The notes: generated by a model not told the origin, from the sequence alone. 64,000 nt of DNA from Pseudomonas sp. PDM05 (GCF_014851685.1 NZ_JACVAC010000006.1:62001-126000); one strand, 5' to 3'; counted from the stretch's first letter, positions 8,550-17,756 are shown. A program made the numbers and translations.

Positions 8550-10244
8550 ATGCAAACTTGGCAACAGCTCTACAGCCCGCTCGGCAGCCTCGGCCTGTCC
8601 GCACTGGCCGCCGTCATTCCCATCGTATTCTTCTTCCTGGCCCTGGCCGTGTTTCGCCTCAAAGGCCACGTAGCCGGCAGCATCACGCTGGCCCTCTCGA
8701 TCCTGGTGGCGATCTTTGCCTTCCAAATGCCGGTGGACATGGCGTTCGCCGCGGCCGGTTACGGTTTTGCCTATGGCCTGTGGCCGATCGCATGGATCAT
8801 CGTCGCCGCCGTGTTCCTCTACAAACTGACCGTCAAGAGCGGCCAGTTCGAGGTCATCCGCAGTTCGGTCCTGTCGATCACCGACGACCAGCGCTTGCAA
8901 GTGCTGCTGATCGGCTTCTGCTTCGGCGCCTTCCTCGAAGGGGCTGCCGGTTTCGGCGCGCCCGTGGCGATCACCGCCGCGCTATTGGTGGGCCTGGGTT
9001 TCAACCCGCTGTACGCGGCCGGCCTGTGCCTGATTGCCAACACCGCACCGGTGGCGTTCGGCGCCCTGGGGATCCCGATCATCGTGGCAGGCCAGGTAAC
9101 CGGCATCGACGCGTTCAAAATCGGCGCCATGACTGGTCGCCAACTGCCGCTACTGTCGCTGTTCGTACCGTTCTGGCTGGTGTTCATGATGGACGGCCTG
9201 CGCGGCGTTCGCGAAACCTGGCCCGCGGCACTGGTCGCAGGCTTGAGCTTTGCGATCACGCAGTACTTCACATCCAACTTCATTGGCCCGGAACTGCCGG
9301 ACATCACCTCGGCCCTGGCCAGCCTGATTTCCCTGACCCTGTTCCTGAAGGTCTGGCAACCCAAGCGCACCGCGGGCGCGCAGATTGCTGGCGCCACCGC
9401 CGGCGCCACTGTCACCGCCAGTGCCGGCGGTTTCGGTCAACCACGCACCACGGTTGCATCGCCCTACAGCCTGGGGGAAATTTTCAAGGCATGGTCGCCG
9501 TTCCTGATCCTCACCGTACTGGTGACTATCTGGACCCTCAAACCGTTCAAGGCCATGTTCGCTGCGGGCGGCTCGATGTACAGCTGGGTCTTCAACTTCG
9601 CGATTCCGCACCTGGACCAGATGGTAGTGAAGGTCGCCCCCATCGTGACCAACCCGACCGCGATCCCGGCAGTGTTCAAGCTGGACCCGATCTCGGCGAC
9701 CGGCACGGCGATTTTCTTCTCCGCACTGATCTCGATGCTGGTACTGAAGATCAACATCAAAACTGGTCTTACCACTTTGAAAGAGACCTTCTATGAACTG
9801 CGCTGGCCGATCCTGTCCATCGGCATGGTGCTGGCCTTCGCCTTCGTCACCAACTACTCCGGCATGTCTTCGACCATGGCGTTGGTATTGGCCGGCACGG
9901 GCGCGGCATTCCCGTTCTTCTCGCCATTCCTCGGCTGGCTGGGCGTGTTCCTGACAGGCTCGGACACCTCGTCCAACGCCCTGTTCAGCTCGTTGCAAGC
10001 CACCACCGCACACCAGATCGGCGTCAATGACACCCTGCTGGTCGCGGCAAACACCAGCGGCGGCGTCACTGGCAAGATGATCTCGCCGCAATCGATCGCC
10101 GTGGCCTGCGCCGCCACCGGCCTGGTCGGCAAAGAGTCAGACCTGTTCCGCTTCACACTCAAGCACAGCCTGTTCTTTGCCACCATCGTCGGCCTGATCA
10201 CCCTGGCCCAGGCCTACTGGTTCACCGGTATGCTGGTGCACTAA
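8550..10244 (+). CDS. lldP: L-lactate permease LldP
   Basis: The 564-aa inner-membrane protein belongs to the lactate permease family (LctP), which imports lactate and glycolate with protons. The sequence shows about 12-14 hydrophobic segments, the N-terminus [20 protein letters not shown], and the conserved [17 protein letters not shown] and SNALFSSLQ...[16 protein letters not shown] blocks. Start codon ATG follows AGGGG at good spacing. It is the first gene of a rightward unit with the large dehydrogenase at 10315 and is controlled by divergent LldR. Confidence 0.97.
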   Translation: MQTWQQLYSPLGSLGLSALAAVIPIVFFFLALAVFRLKGHVAGSITLALSILVAIFAFQMPVDMAFAAAGYGFAYGLWPIAWIIVAAVFLYKLTVKSGQFEVIRSSVLSITDDQRLQVLLIGFCFGAFLEGAAGFGAPVAITAALLVGLGFNPLYAAGLCLIANTAPVAFGALGIPIIVAGQVTGIDAFKIGAMTGRQLPLLSLFVPFWLVFMMDGLRGVRETWPAALVAGLSFAITQYFTSNFIGPELPDITSALASLISLTLFLKVWQPKRTAGAQIAGATAGATVTASAGGFGQPRTTVASPYSLGEIFKAWSPFLILTVLVTIWTLKPFKAMFAAGGSMYSWVFNFAIPHLDQMVVKVAPIVTNPTAIPAVFKLDPISATGTAIFFSALISMLVLKINIKTGLTTLKETFYELRWPILSIGMVLAFAFVTNYSGMSSTMALVLAGTGAAFPFFSPFLGWLGVFLTGSDTSSNALFSSLQATTAHQIGVNDTLLVAANTSGGVTGKMISPQSIAVACAATGLVGKESDLFRFTLKHSLFFATIVGLITLAQAYWFTGMLVH

Positions 10245-10270
10245 GACCTGCACGCAATAGAGTAAGAATC

Positions 10271-10295
10271 GACGCCGGACCACGGTTCCGGCGTC
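10271..10295 (+). terminator. Hairpin between lldP and the dehydrogenase gene
   Basis: GACGCCGGA (10271-10279) pairs with TCCGGCGTC (10287-10295) across a 7-base loop. No T-run follows, so it is more likely an intercistronic mRNA-processing or stability element than a full terminator. Confidence 0.45.
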
Positions 10296-10314
10296 AGCTA
10301 TTTCTGGAGGACCG

Positions 10315-13125
10315 ATGAGCCTGCCTGCTGCTTTTCTGCGCGATGTCGCACAGCTGATCCCACAGGATCGACGCTTCGACGACCCACTTTCCACCCTCGC
10401 CTTCGGCACTGACGCCAGCTTTTACCGACTGATCCCACAGCTGGTTATCCGCGTGGAGTCAGAAGACGAAGTCGTCGCACTGCTTCAACTGGCCCAACGC
10501 GACCACGTCCCCGTCACTTTCCGCGCAGCCGGCACTAGCCTGTCCGGGCAAGCCATCAGCGACTCCGTGCTGATCGTATTGGGTGACAACTGGAACGGCC
10601 GCGAGATTCGCGGGCAAGGCACGCAAATCCGCCTGCAACCTGGCGTCATCGGCGCCCAGGCCAACGCGTGGCTGGCACCATTCGGGCGCAAGATCGGGCC
10701 AGACCCGGCATCGATCAACGCCTGCAAAATTGGTGGCATCGTTGCCAACAACGCCAGCGGCATGTGCTGCGGCACGGCGCAAAACACCTATCACACCCTC
10801 GCCGGCATCCGCCTGGTACTCGCTGACGGCAGCCGCCTGGATACCGAAGACGCAAGCAGCATCGCGGCCTTTCGTGAACAACACGGCCCACTGCTTGAGC
10901 GCCTGGCAACACTGGGGCGCGAGACGCGGGCAAACGCTGAATTGGCGGCTAAGATCCGCCACAAATACCGTCTGAAAAACACCACCGGCCTGTCACTCAA
11001 CGCCCTGGTGGATTTCGACGAACCGCTGGACATCCTCAGCCACCTGCTGGTGGGCTCCGAGGGCACCCTGGGCTTTATCAGTGCGGTAACCTACGACACA
11101 GTGGTCGACCATCCGAACAAAGCCTCGGCGCTGATTGTGTTCCCGGATGTGGAAACCTGCTGCAACGCGGTAACGGTACTGAAAACCCAACCGGTTTCAG
11201 CCGTTGAACTGCTGGACCGGCGCAGCATGCGCTCGGTACAGAACAAACCGGGCATGCCTGCTTTCGTACAACACCTATCGGAAAATGCCTGCGCGCTGCT
11301 GATCGAATCCCGCGCCGCTTCGCCGTCACTGCTGCACGAGCAATTGGCATTGATCATGGCGTCCCTGGCCGCATTTGCGGTGGAAAAACAGGTCGACTTT
11401 ACCGAAGACCCCGTGGAGAACGCCCGTCTGTGGGCGATCCGCAAAGACACCTTCCCAGCAGTGGGTGCCGTGCGCAAAACCGGCACTACAGTGATCATCG
11501 AAGACGTAACCTTCCCGGTCGAACAGCTGGCCATCGGTGTGAACCGCTTGATCGAACTGTTCGACAAACATCACTACGATGAAGCCATCCTTTTCGGACA
11601 CGCTCTGGAAGGCAATCTGCACTTTGTATTCACCCAAGGCTTCAACAGTGCGCAGGAAGTCGCACGCTATCAAGCGTTCATGGATGACGTCGCCCAGTTA
11701 GTGGCCGTGGAATTCGGCGGTTCGCTGAAAGCCGAGCACGGCACGGGTCGCAACATGGCACCGTTTGTCGAGCTGGAATGGGGCAGCGATGCCTATCAGT
11801 TGATGTGGCAACTCAAGCGCCTACTCGACCCCAACGGCATCCTCAACCCGGACGTGGTACTCAGCGAAGACCCGCAGATCCACCTCAAACACCTCAAACC
11901 GCTGCCCGCCGCCGACGAGCTTGTGGATAAGTGCATCGAGTGCGGCTTCTGCGAACCGGTGTGCCCGTCCAAAGGGCTGACGCTGAGCCCGCGCCAGCGC
12001 ATCGTGATCTGGCGCGACATCCAGGCGAAGAAGCGCGCTGGCGTCGACACCACCGAACTGGAAGCGGCCTACCACTACCAAGGCATCGAAACCTGCGCTG
12101 CCACCGGCCTGTGCGCCCAGCGCTGCCCTGTAGGAATCAACACTGGCGACCTGGTGAAAAAGCTGCGTAGTCGCGACGCCGACCGTACGAAAACCGCCGA
12201 ATGGCTCGCTACCCATTTCGCCACCGCACTGCAAGGCGCGCGCTTTACCCTGCACGTGGCCAATGGCGCACGCATGCTGTTGGGCGCCCCGCGCCTGGCG
12301 AAACTGTCTGCCACGGTGACCAGGCTGTCCAAGGGGCAAATCCCACAATGGACCAACGCCATGCCGCAGCCGGAAAAGGCTATCCGCTTCAGTCCGCCGG
12401 TGACCGACGAGCGGCCACGCGTGGTCTATCTCGCGGCCTGCGTCTCACGCACCATGGGCCCGGCAGCCGGGGATAAAGAGCAGATGTCGCTGTACGACAA
12501 AACCCGCAGCCTGCTGGAAAAAGCCGGTTACCAGGTCGTCTTCCCCGACAACCAGGACAGCCTGTGCTGCGGCCAGCCCTTCGCCTCCAAAGGCTACGCC
12601 GAACAAGCCGAACACAAACGCCAGGAACTCATTGGCGCCCTGCTCCACGCCAGCCGTGGCGGGCTCGACCCGATCTATTGCGACACCAGCCCATGCACCC
12701 TGCGCCTGGTGCAAGACCTCGGCGAAACACGCCTGGACCTTTACGATCCGGTGCGTTTTATCCGCACCCACTTGATGGACCGCCTCGACTTCACGCCGCA
12801 AGACGCGCCGATCGCCGTGCATGTCACCTGCAGCACCCAACACCTGGGCGAAAGCCAAGCGCTGATCGACCTGGCCCGACGCTGCTCCAACACGGTGGTC
12901 ATCCCGGAAGGCATCCATTGCTGCGGCTTTGCCGGCGACAAGGGCTTTACCACGCCGCAACTCAACGCCCACTCACTGCGCTCCCTCAAGGACGCGGTGC
13001 AACATTGTAGTGAAGGCATCTCCACCAGCCGCACCTGCGAGATCGGCCTGAGCCAGCATGGCGGTATCGATTACCACGGCCTCGTGTACCTCGTGGATCG
13101 TGTCACACAGGCACGCGCCCATTGA
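10315..13125 (+). CDS. FAD- and Fe-S-dependent D-lactate-type dehydrogenase
   Basis: The 936-aa protein joins a glycolate-oxidase-type FAD dehydrogenase to a GlpC-like Fe-S module. The N-terminal FAD-binding domain (about 40-260) carries FRAAGTSLSGQA and GPDPASINACKIGGIVANNA. Then come the FAD-oxidase C-terminal domain with GSLKAEHGTGRNMAPF, two 4Fe-4S clusters (CIECGFCEPVCP near 540, CAATGLCAQRCPVG near 593) and two CCG domains (CCGQPFASKG near 751, CCGFAGDKGF near 869). Pseudomonas homologues encoded next to lldP (PA4772 type) are respiratory D-lactate dehydrogenases feeding quinone. Start follows GGAGG. The lldD gene usually found between lldP and this gene is absent. Confidence 0.9.
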   Translation: MSLPAAFLRDVAQLIPQDRRFDDPLSTLAFGTDASFYRLIPQLVIRVESEDEVVALLQLAQRDHVPVTFRAAGTSLSGQAISDSVLIVLGDNWNGREIRGQGTQIRLQPGVIGAQANAWLAPFGRKIGPDPASINACKIGGIVANNASGMCCGTAQNTYHTLAGIRLVLADGSRLDTEDASSIAAFREQHGPLLERLATLGRETRANAELAAKIRHKYRLKNTTGLSLNALVDFDEPLDILSHLLVGSEGTLGFISAVTYDTVVDHPNKASALIVFPDVETCCNAVTVLKTQPVSAVELLDRRSMRSVQNKPGMPAFVQHLSENACALLIESRAASPSLLHEQLALIMASLAAFAVEKQVDFTEDPVENARLWAIRKDTFPAVGAVRKTGTTVIIEDVTFPVEQLAIGVNRLIELFDKHHYDEAILFGHALEGNLHFVFTQGFNSAQEVARYQAFMDDVAQLVAVEFGGSLKAEHGTGRNMAPFVELEWGSDAYQLMWQLKRLLDPNGILNPDVVLSEDPQIHLKHLKPLPAADELVDKCIECGFCEPVCPSKGLTLSPRQRIVIWRDIQAKKRAGVDTTELEAAYHYQGIETCAATGLCAQRCPVGINTGDLVKKLRSRDADRTKTAEWLATHFATALQGARFTLHVANGARMLLGAPRLAKLSATVTRLSKGQIPQWTNAMPQPEKAIRFSPPVTDERPRVVYLAACVSRTMGPAAGDKEQMSLYDKTRSLLEKAGYQVVFPDNQDSLCCGQPFASKGYAEQAEHKRQELIGALLHASRGGLDPIYCDTSPCTLRLVQDLGETRLDLYDPVRFIRTHLMDRLDFTPQDAPIAVHVTCSTQHLGESQALIDLARRCSNTVVIPEGIHCCGFAGDKGFTTPQLNAHSLRSLKDAVQHCSEGISTSRTCEIGLSQHGGIDYHGLVYLVDRVTQARAH

Positions 13126-13260
13126 TCCGACAAAAAAAACAGAACCCCCGCGCACCCGCGTAGTCATCTAGATAGGCCTCGGCGAACGAGGCTCATCAGT
13201 GATGTCGCTGGCAGCCGTGAACGCCAGCAGCGTCGAGCCCTATTTGCGAGGAGATACCCT

Positions 13261-13539
13261 ATGAAGCGTTCCGCTCTTGCTGGCTTGTTCATCACCGCTG
13301 CGATGCTGGCCTCCCCTGTTTTCGCCGCCGGTGACAAAGACCTCTGCGAGATCAACCTCAACAAAATCAACAACGGCAAAGCGCTGCTGGCCACCGACTC
13401 CAGCGGTAAAAGCGGCGAAATCGACACCGCCGTCGCCCAGGCCAAAGCCGCCCACGCTGCCGGCGATGAGAAAAAGTGCATCGAGATCACCACCAAGGCG
13501 CTGCAAGACCTGCAAGACCTCGACAAAGGCGGTAAATAA
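13261..13539 (+). CDS. Small secreted/periplasmic protein of unknown function
   Basis: The 92-aa product has a clear Sec signal peptide (MKRSALAGLFITAAMLASPV, cleavage near VFA-AG at 22-23). The mature part is short and hydrophilic, with two cysteines (DLCEIN, KKCIEI) and a helical C-terminus (TKALQDLQDLDKG). A GAGGAGA ribosome site precedes the ATG. I recognise no family name. Codon use matches the core genome, and its position just before ssrA suggests a conserved Pseudomonas protein. The two cysteines may form a disulphide after export. Confidence 0.8.
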   Translation: MKRSALAGLFITAAMLASPVFAAGDKDLCEINLNKINNGKALLATDSSGKSGEIDTAVAQAKAAHAAGDEKKCIEITTKALQDLQDLDKGGK

Positions 13540-13551
13540 TCCCACAGCCGT

Positions 13552-13576
13552 GAGGCCAACCTTCGGGTTGGCCTTC
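13552..13576 (+). terminator. Hairpin terminator after the small secreted gene
   Basis: AGGCCAACC (13553-13561) pairs with GGTTGGCCT (13566-13574) with a stable TTCG loop, 13 bp after the stop codon. The downstream T-run is weak. Confidence 0.65.
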
Positions 13577-13640
13577 CCGCGCTGTTTGGCGTACACTGCA
13601 CAGGCTTGTCACTCACTATGAAACAACGAGTTACAAGCAC

Positions 13641-14037
13641 GGGGCCGTTTAGGATTCGACGCCGGTCGCGAAACTTTAGGTGCATGCCGAGTTGGTAACA
13701 GAACTCGTAAATCCACTGTTGCAACTTCTTATAGTTGCCAATGACGAAAACTACGGCCAGGAATTCGCTCTCGCTGCGTAAGCAGCCTTAGCCCTGAGCT
13801 TCTGGTACCTTCGGGTCCAGCAATCACCAGGGGATGTCTGTAAACCCAAAGTGATTGTCATATAGAACAGAATCGCCGTGCAGTACGTTGTGGACGAAGC
13901 GGCTAAAACTTACACAACTCGCCCAAAGCACCCTGCCCTTCGGGTCGCTGAGGGTTAACTTAATAGAAACGGCTACGCATGTAGTACCGACAGCGGAGTA
14001 CTGGCGGACGGGGGTTCAAATCCCCCCGGCTCCACCA
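13641..14037 (+). ncRNA. ssrA: Transfer-messenger RNA (tmRNA, ssrA)
   Basis: The RNA rescues stalled ribosomes with SmpB. The 5' GGGGCC pairs with GGCUCC before the 3' ACCA end (encoded CCA at 14035-14037). The T-arm sequence GGTTCAAATCC is present just before. The tag reading frame runs from about 13737 to the TAA at 13779-13781 and encodes ANDENYGQEFALAA, ending in the ALAA degron recognised by ClpXP. The length, about 397 nt, is normal for a one-piece gammaproteobacterial tmRNA. Its 3' end is the attachment site for the island that starts next to it. Confidence 0.97.
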
Positions 14038-14080
14038 CTTCAACATCTAAAGACGTCCACGGACGTCTTTTTTTGTGCCT
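14024..14080 (+). repeat. Attachment site (attL copy): ssrA 3' end plus terminator
   Basis: The end of ssrA and its downstream terminator recur at 27308-27365: CCCCGGC(T)CCACCA, then ATCTAAAGACGTCC...TTTTTGTGCCTGAAAT. The two copies bracket the 13-kb recombinase/R-M island, as expected for tyrosine-recombinase integration at a tmRNA 3' end. The exact crossover cannot be fixed from one sequence. Confidence 0.8.
14049..14074 (+). terminator. ssrA terminator
   Basis: A perfect 10-bp stem AAAGACGTCC / GGACGTCTTT (14049-14058, 14061-14070) is followed by a T-run. It starts 12 bp after the tmRNA CCA end. An identical copy is at 27334-27359. Confidence 0.9.
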
Positions 14081-14144
14081 GAAATTCAGTGGAATCAAGG
14101 GTTTCAGGGCCATTGGCTTCCGTAGACGAATTTTGAGTTCCGCT

Positions 14145-14206
14145 CGTTTTGGTATTCCAAGTGGTATTCCAAGCTTTCTGGTGCTAATTTTTGGAATACC
14201 AAAACG
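14145..14206. repeat. Perfect 16-bp inverted repeat with internal direct repeat ahead of integrase
   Basis: CGTTTTGGTATTCCAA (14145-14160) is repeated in reverse complement at 14191-14206, and a third GGTATTCCAAG lies between them (14163-14173). GGTATTCC also recurs twice at the other end of the island (27227-27247). The layout resembles arm-type integrase or accessory-factor binding sites, and it also overlaps the likely integrase promoter. Confidence 0.65.
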
Positions 14207-14224
14207 GTGTCAGAGGTAGCTCTC

Positions 14225-15481
14225 ATGCCTGCGCAAGCCCATCGCCTATCCGACCGCCAGCTCAAGACGGTCAAGGCAAAAGATAAAGATTACGTCCTCA
14301 GCGATGGTGAGGGCCTCCAGCTCCGCGTCAGGAGCAATGGCTCGATGCTGTGGAACTTCAACTATCGCGACCCCGTAACCAAAAACCGCATCAACATGGG
14401 ACTGGGCACGTACCCAGAGCTCTCGCTGGCGAACGCCAGGAAGAAGGTGATTGAAGCGCGCGAACTGCTGGCACAGGGCATTGATCCCAAAGTGCAGCGC
14501 AAGGCAGATAACGAAGCCAAGCGAGCGCAGACTGAACACACGCTAGAGAATGTGGCCACCGCCTGGTTCGAGTTGAAAAAACACTCCGTGACCCAGGCCT
14601 ACGCCGAAGACATCTGGCGCTCGCTCACCCTACATGTTTTCCCCAGCTTGAAAACCACGCCGCTCGCGGACATCACCGCACCGATGATCATCAAGCTTCT
14701 TCGCCCCATCGAGGCCAAAGGCAGCCTGGAGACGGTGAAGCGACTGTCCCAACGCCTCAACGAAATCATGGCCTACGGCGTCAACTCCGGACTGATCTTT
14801 GCGAACCCACTGAGTGGCATCCGAGCGGTATTCAAGAAGCCACAAAAAGCAAACATGCCGGCACTTCCCCCCGAAGAACTGCCCGACCTCATGGTGACGA
14901 TTGCCAACGCCAGCATCAAACGCATCACCCGCTGCCTAATCGAATGGCAACTGCACACCATGACCCGCCCTGCCGAGGCGGCCGGGACGACTTGGGCAGA
15001 AATAGATTTCGAGAAACGCATCTGGACCATCCCAAAGGAGCGCATGAAAAAACGCCGCGCGCACCCCGTCCCGCTGAGCGACCAGGCGCTCGCACTACTA
15101 GAAACACTCAAGCCCTACAGCGGCCACCGGGAACATGTGTTTCCGGCAGATAGAAATCCGCGTACGCACGCAAACAGCCAAACCGCGAACATGGCGTTAA
15201 AACGTATGGGTTTTCAGGATCGGCTGGTCAGCCACGGCCTGCGATCAATGGCTAGTACCATCCTCAACGAACATGGATGGGACCCGGAGTTGATTGAAGT
15301 CGCACTCGCCCATGTCGACAAAGACGAAGTCCGAAGCGCGTACAACCGAGCGGACTACATCGAGCGAAGACGCCCGATGATGACTTGGTGGAGCGACTAC
15401 ATTCAAAAAGCCGCCACCGGCAATTTGTCGGTGACGGCCATTCATGAAAACAAAAACGGGAACGTCATCCCGTTTCGTTAA
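14225..15481 (+). CDS. Tyrosine recombinase / island integrase (P4-type, DUF4102)
   Basis: The 418-aa integrase has the N-terminal DUF4102 domain (LSDRQLKTVKAKDKDYVLSD, LRVRSNGSMLWNFNYRDP, GLGTYPELSLANARK), a SAM-like core-binding domain, and a catalytic domain with TMTRPAEAAGTTW (first Arg), SHGLRSMASTILNE (HxxR) and ALAHVDKDEVRSAYNRADY (His and nucleophile Tyr). It matches the P4/CP4-57 type that uses tRNA and tmRNA 3' ends, and it lies 188 bp from ssrA. ATG 14225 has an AGAGGTAG ribosome site; a GTG at 14207 would add six residues. It looks intact and should excise the island. Confidence 0.92.
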   Translation: MPAQAHRLSDRQLKTVKAKDKDYVLSDGEGLQLRVRSNGSMLWNFNYRDPVTKNRINMGLGTYPELSLANARKKVIEARELLAQGIDPKVQRKADNEAKRAQTEHTLENVATAWFELKKHSVTQAYAEDIWRSLTLHVFPSLKTTPLADITAPMIIKLLRPIEAKGSLETVKRLSQRLNEIMAYGVNSGLIFANPLSGIRAVFKKPQKANMPALPPEELPDLMVTIANASIKRITRCLIEWQLHTMTRPAEAAGTTWAEIDFEKRIWTIPKERMKKRRAHPVPLSDQALALLETLKPYSGHREHVFPADRNPRTHANSQTANMALKRMGFQDRLVSHGLRSMASTILNEHGWDPELIEVALAHVDKDEVRSAYNRADYIERRRPMMTWWSDYIQKAATGNLSVTAIHENKNGNVIPFR

Positions 15482-15493
15482 TCAGTTCCTACT

Positions 15494-15569
15494 GGCGACA
15501 GCGGCGACACTGGCGACAACCCACTTATTTAGCGGTCCTGCGCATGGCGACAAAGCGGCGACCGTCGCC
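15494..15569. repeat. GGCGACA short-repeat cluster
   Basis: GGCGACA occurs at 15494, 15503, 15512 and 15546, and a GGCGAC-C-GTCGCC palindrome sits at 15557-15569. The inverse form TGTCGCC is repeated at 17808-17889, so the two clusters face each other around the DUF3987 gene. Confidence 0.7.
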
Positions 15570-15602
15570 ACCATCTGCATCGCCCACAAGCTTTTAAGGC
15601 CC

Positions 15603-15647
15603 AGCCCCTGAGGGCAGGAAGGCTTTGCCTTCCTGCCCTCAGGGGCT
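15603..15647. repeat. Perfect 21-bp inverted repeat (strong hairpin)
   Basis: AGCCCCTGAGGGCAGGAAGGC (15603-15623) pairs perfectly with 15627-15647 across a TTT loop. TTTTAA lies just outside on the left and TTTAAA on the right, so it could terminate integrase transcription from either side or act as a cruciform. Confidence 0.75.
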
Positions 15648-16388
15648 CACTTTAAAAACCGACGAACGGCCCACTGTCCATTCAAAGCCACCGTCTTCCA
15701 TACACATCCATCGCCTAAAAACCCCACCCCATACACGGTTGACCACCCTCCGAGCACGCGCTACACCAGAGCCGTAGAGCGCTGTCATCGACAGCATTGC
15801 CCAGGTAGCCAGGGATCTTTAAGGCTACGCCCTACAGTGGTGGTCCCAGCCCATGCGCGCTCGCTTCCAATTAGGCGCGCAGTCACGCCCAGCGTGATCG
15901 AAGCCAACTTATCCACAGTACGAGTGCGGCAGAACACGCCCGTCTCTTTCATCCGGAAAGAGACGGGCGCTCCGACCACTGCTGCAACCCTTGCCGTACA
16001 ACGCACTGCGGCTTTTGTCCCAATGACAATCGACGTGACAAACCCATGTCACCCGCAGCAGCGATACAGATGAGGGTGCCGCAGCCCATGGAATGGACTG
16101 CACCTGACTGACAGTCAGGCACGCCCCGGTAATCACATCAAGTCTGCCGCTTACCAACTCTGGATCTCGCGGCGCTGGTCTCGTCAGCCAACGCAGCCTC
16201 CACCCGCCCACCGGTATCGGTGCTCAGGAGGCCAGATCATGAGATGCCCAAGCTCCCGGCCGTAAGGAGCCGTCCGTCCCACGTAAGTGGACAACCCTCA
16301 CAGGCTGCAGGGGCCTTGATCCCTGATAACACTCAACAACCGTGGCGGGGAGAGTGAGGGAACACGTTGAAGCACCAGGAGAACAACG

Positions 16389-17756
16389 ATGCAATCGTGC
16401 GAAGCGCTCAACCTGCCCCGCCCGCTGCTGGAATACCGGCCCGAGCCATTGGCGTATCCGGTCGAAGCGTTGGGACAGCTATTGGGGCCAGCGGTCGAGC
16501 GTGTGGCCGTAGTCATCGGCGTGCCCCGCGCCATGGCCGCGCAATCGGTGTTGGCCACTGCCGCGCTGGTGAGCCAGCCACATGCGAATGTGCATCTGGA
16601 TGGCCGTACTTATCCGCTATCCCTTTACATGCTGACAGTAGCGTCATCGGGTGATCGCAAAAGCGCAGTAGATCATTTGGCGTTGGCGGCTGCGCGTGAG
16701 TGGGAGCAGCGGCAGTGGACGGCGTATGTGGAGCAACTGAAATCCAATCGCGGCGCTATCCGTGGAAAGCACGACGTTCGCGAATTACCCGAACCCGTCC
16801 CGCCCAGACTGATCATCGCCGAACCCACCATCGAGGCTTTGATCAAAAGCCTGTGCCAGGGATTGCCGAGCATGGGGCTATTCAACGATGAAGGTGGCCA
16901 GTTCCTCGGCAGCAGCACCATGAGCAAAGAGAACCAACTCAGGGCTATTACAACCCTGTCGGCTCTCTGGGATGGCAGCCCGATCGACCGGGCGCGCTCC
17001 ATGCCCGGGGAAAGCCTGCGCGCCTATGATCGCCGTCTGAGTCTGCATCTGATGCTTCAGCCTTACCTGGCCAACCAGTTACTCACCGACCGGATGATCA
17101 ATGGCCAGGGCATCCTCGGCCGCTGCTTGATCAGTTGGCCCGAGCGCCTGGTGGGTCGGCGCCTATACAAGGCCGTCGACCTGACGCGAGATGCGAAGGT
17201 CCAGCGCTACCAAGCACGCATCACCACTCTGCTGGATAAGCCGTTGACGCTGCATAAGGACGGCTCACTTAATCCCGTCAGGCTGGAACTGACGCCCAGC
17301 GCCCGCACTGCCTGGATTGATATTCACGACACCATCGAATGCCAGTCTGGCGAGTTCGGCGAGTTGGCCGGCATTCAATCCGTCGCGGGGAAAGCAGCGG
17401 CCAATGTGCTGCGTATCGCCGGGGTACTGGCGGTGATTGAAGACGTGAGTGTGGTCAGCGAAACCCATATTCAGCGCGCCTCAACTCTGATGGATTACTA
17501 CCTGGCCGAGATCCAGCGCCTGACAGAACAAGAACCCATTAACAAGTTACGCGAGGAGGCTGATCGTCTCCTGCGCTGGCTGACGCAAAAAGGCTGGACC
17601 CGATTTACCGTGCGCGACCTCAATCGTAATGGTCCTCGCTTTGCCCGCAAAAGCAGTAATCACACCATTGCGCTGCTGGTCGAACTGATCTCGCACAGCT
17701 GGCTGGACTGCCATGATGGAAAGACCTTCGAGGTGCTCCATGTTCCGTCTCAATGA
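16389..17756 (+). CDS. DUF3987 (YfjI-like) domain protein
   Basis: The 455-aa protein resembles the YfjI/DUF3987 family of mobile elements, which looks like a degenerate primase-helicase or P-loop protein of unsettled role. Visible blocks are AMAAQSVLATAALVSQPHANV, the P-loop-like VASSGDRKSAVDH (about residues 79-91), SMGLFNDEGGQFLGSSTM and the RLSLHLMLQPYLANQLL region. A C-terminal winged-helix-like part (FTVRDLNRNGPRFAR) follows. The start ATG has AGGAG at 8 bp. It is first in a packed rightward unit with the next three genes; the next gene overlaps its 3' end. A replication role for the element is plausible but unproven. Confidence 0.8.
   Translation: MQSCEALNLPRPLLEYRPEPLAYPVEALGQLLGPAVERVAVVIGVPRAMAAQSVLATAALVSQPHANVHLDGRTYPLSLYMLTVASSGDRKSAVDHLALAAAREWEQRQWTAYVEQLKSNRGAIRGKHDVRELPEPVPPRLIIAEPTIEALIKSLCQGLPSMGLFNDEGGQFLGSSTMSKENQLRAITTLSALWDGSPIDRARSMPGESLRAYDRRLSLHLMLQPYLANQLLTDRMINGQGILGRCLISWPERLVGRRLYKAVDLTRDAKVQRYQARITTLLDKPLTLHKDGSLNPVRLELTPSARTAWIDIHDTIECQSGEFGELAGIQSVAGKAAANVLRIAGVLAVIEDVSVVSETHIQRASTLMDYYLAEIQRLTEQEPINKLREEADRLLRWLTQKGWTRFTVRDLNRNGPRFARKSSNHTIALLVELISHSWLDCHDGKTFEVLHVPSQ

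Larger units (their letters stand above)
15482..16388. other. 907-bp non-coding stretch with palindromes, GGCGACA repeats and a DnaA-like box
   Basis: No convincing gene is seen. The stretch holds a GGCGACA repeat cluster (15494-15569), a perfect 21-bp hairpin (15603-15647), a TTATCCACA DnaA-type box (15909-15917), a 14-bp hairpin CGCCCGTCTCTTTC/GAAAGAGACGGGCG (15937-15969), an 8+1+8 palindrome CCTGACTGACAGTCAGG (16103-16119), and a possible structured leader (16209-16380) before the DUF3987 gene. Such clustering suggests a replication, transfer or control region of the element rather than decayed coding DNA; this is inference. Confidence 0.55.

Noticed and set aside
8435-9796. 453-codon frame overlapping lldP
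   Set aside because: Out of frame with the permease, Arg/His-rich and lacking membrane segments; lldP explains the DNA.
15837-16073. 78-codon frame in the island gap
   Set aside because: No ribosome site, crosses a 14-bp hairpin and has no recognisable motif.
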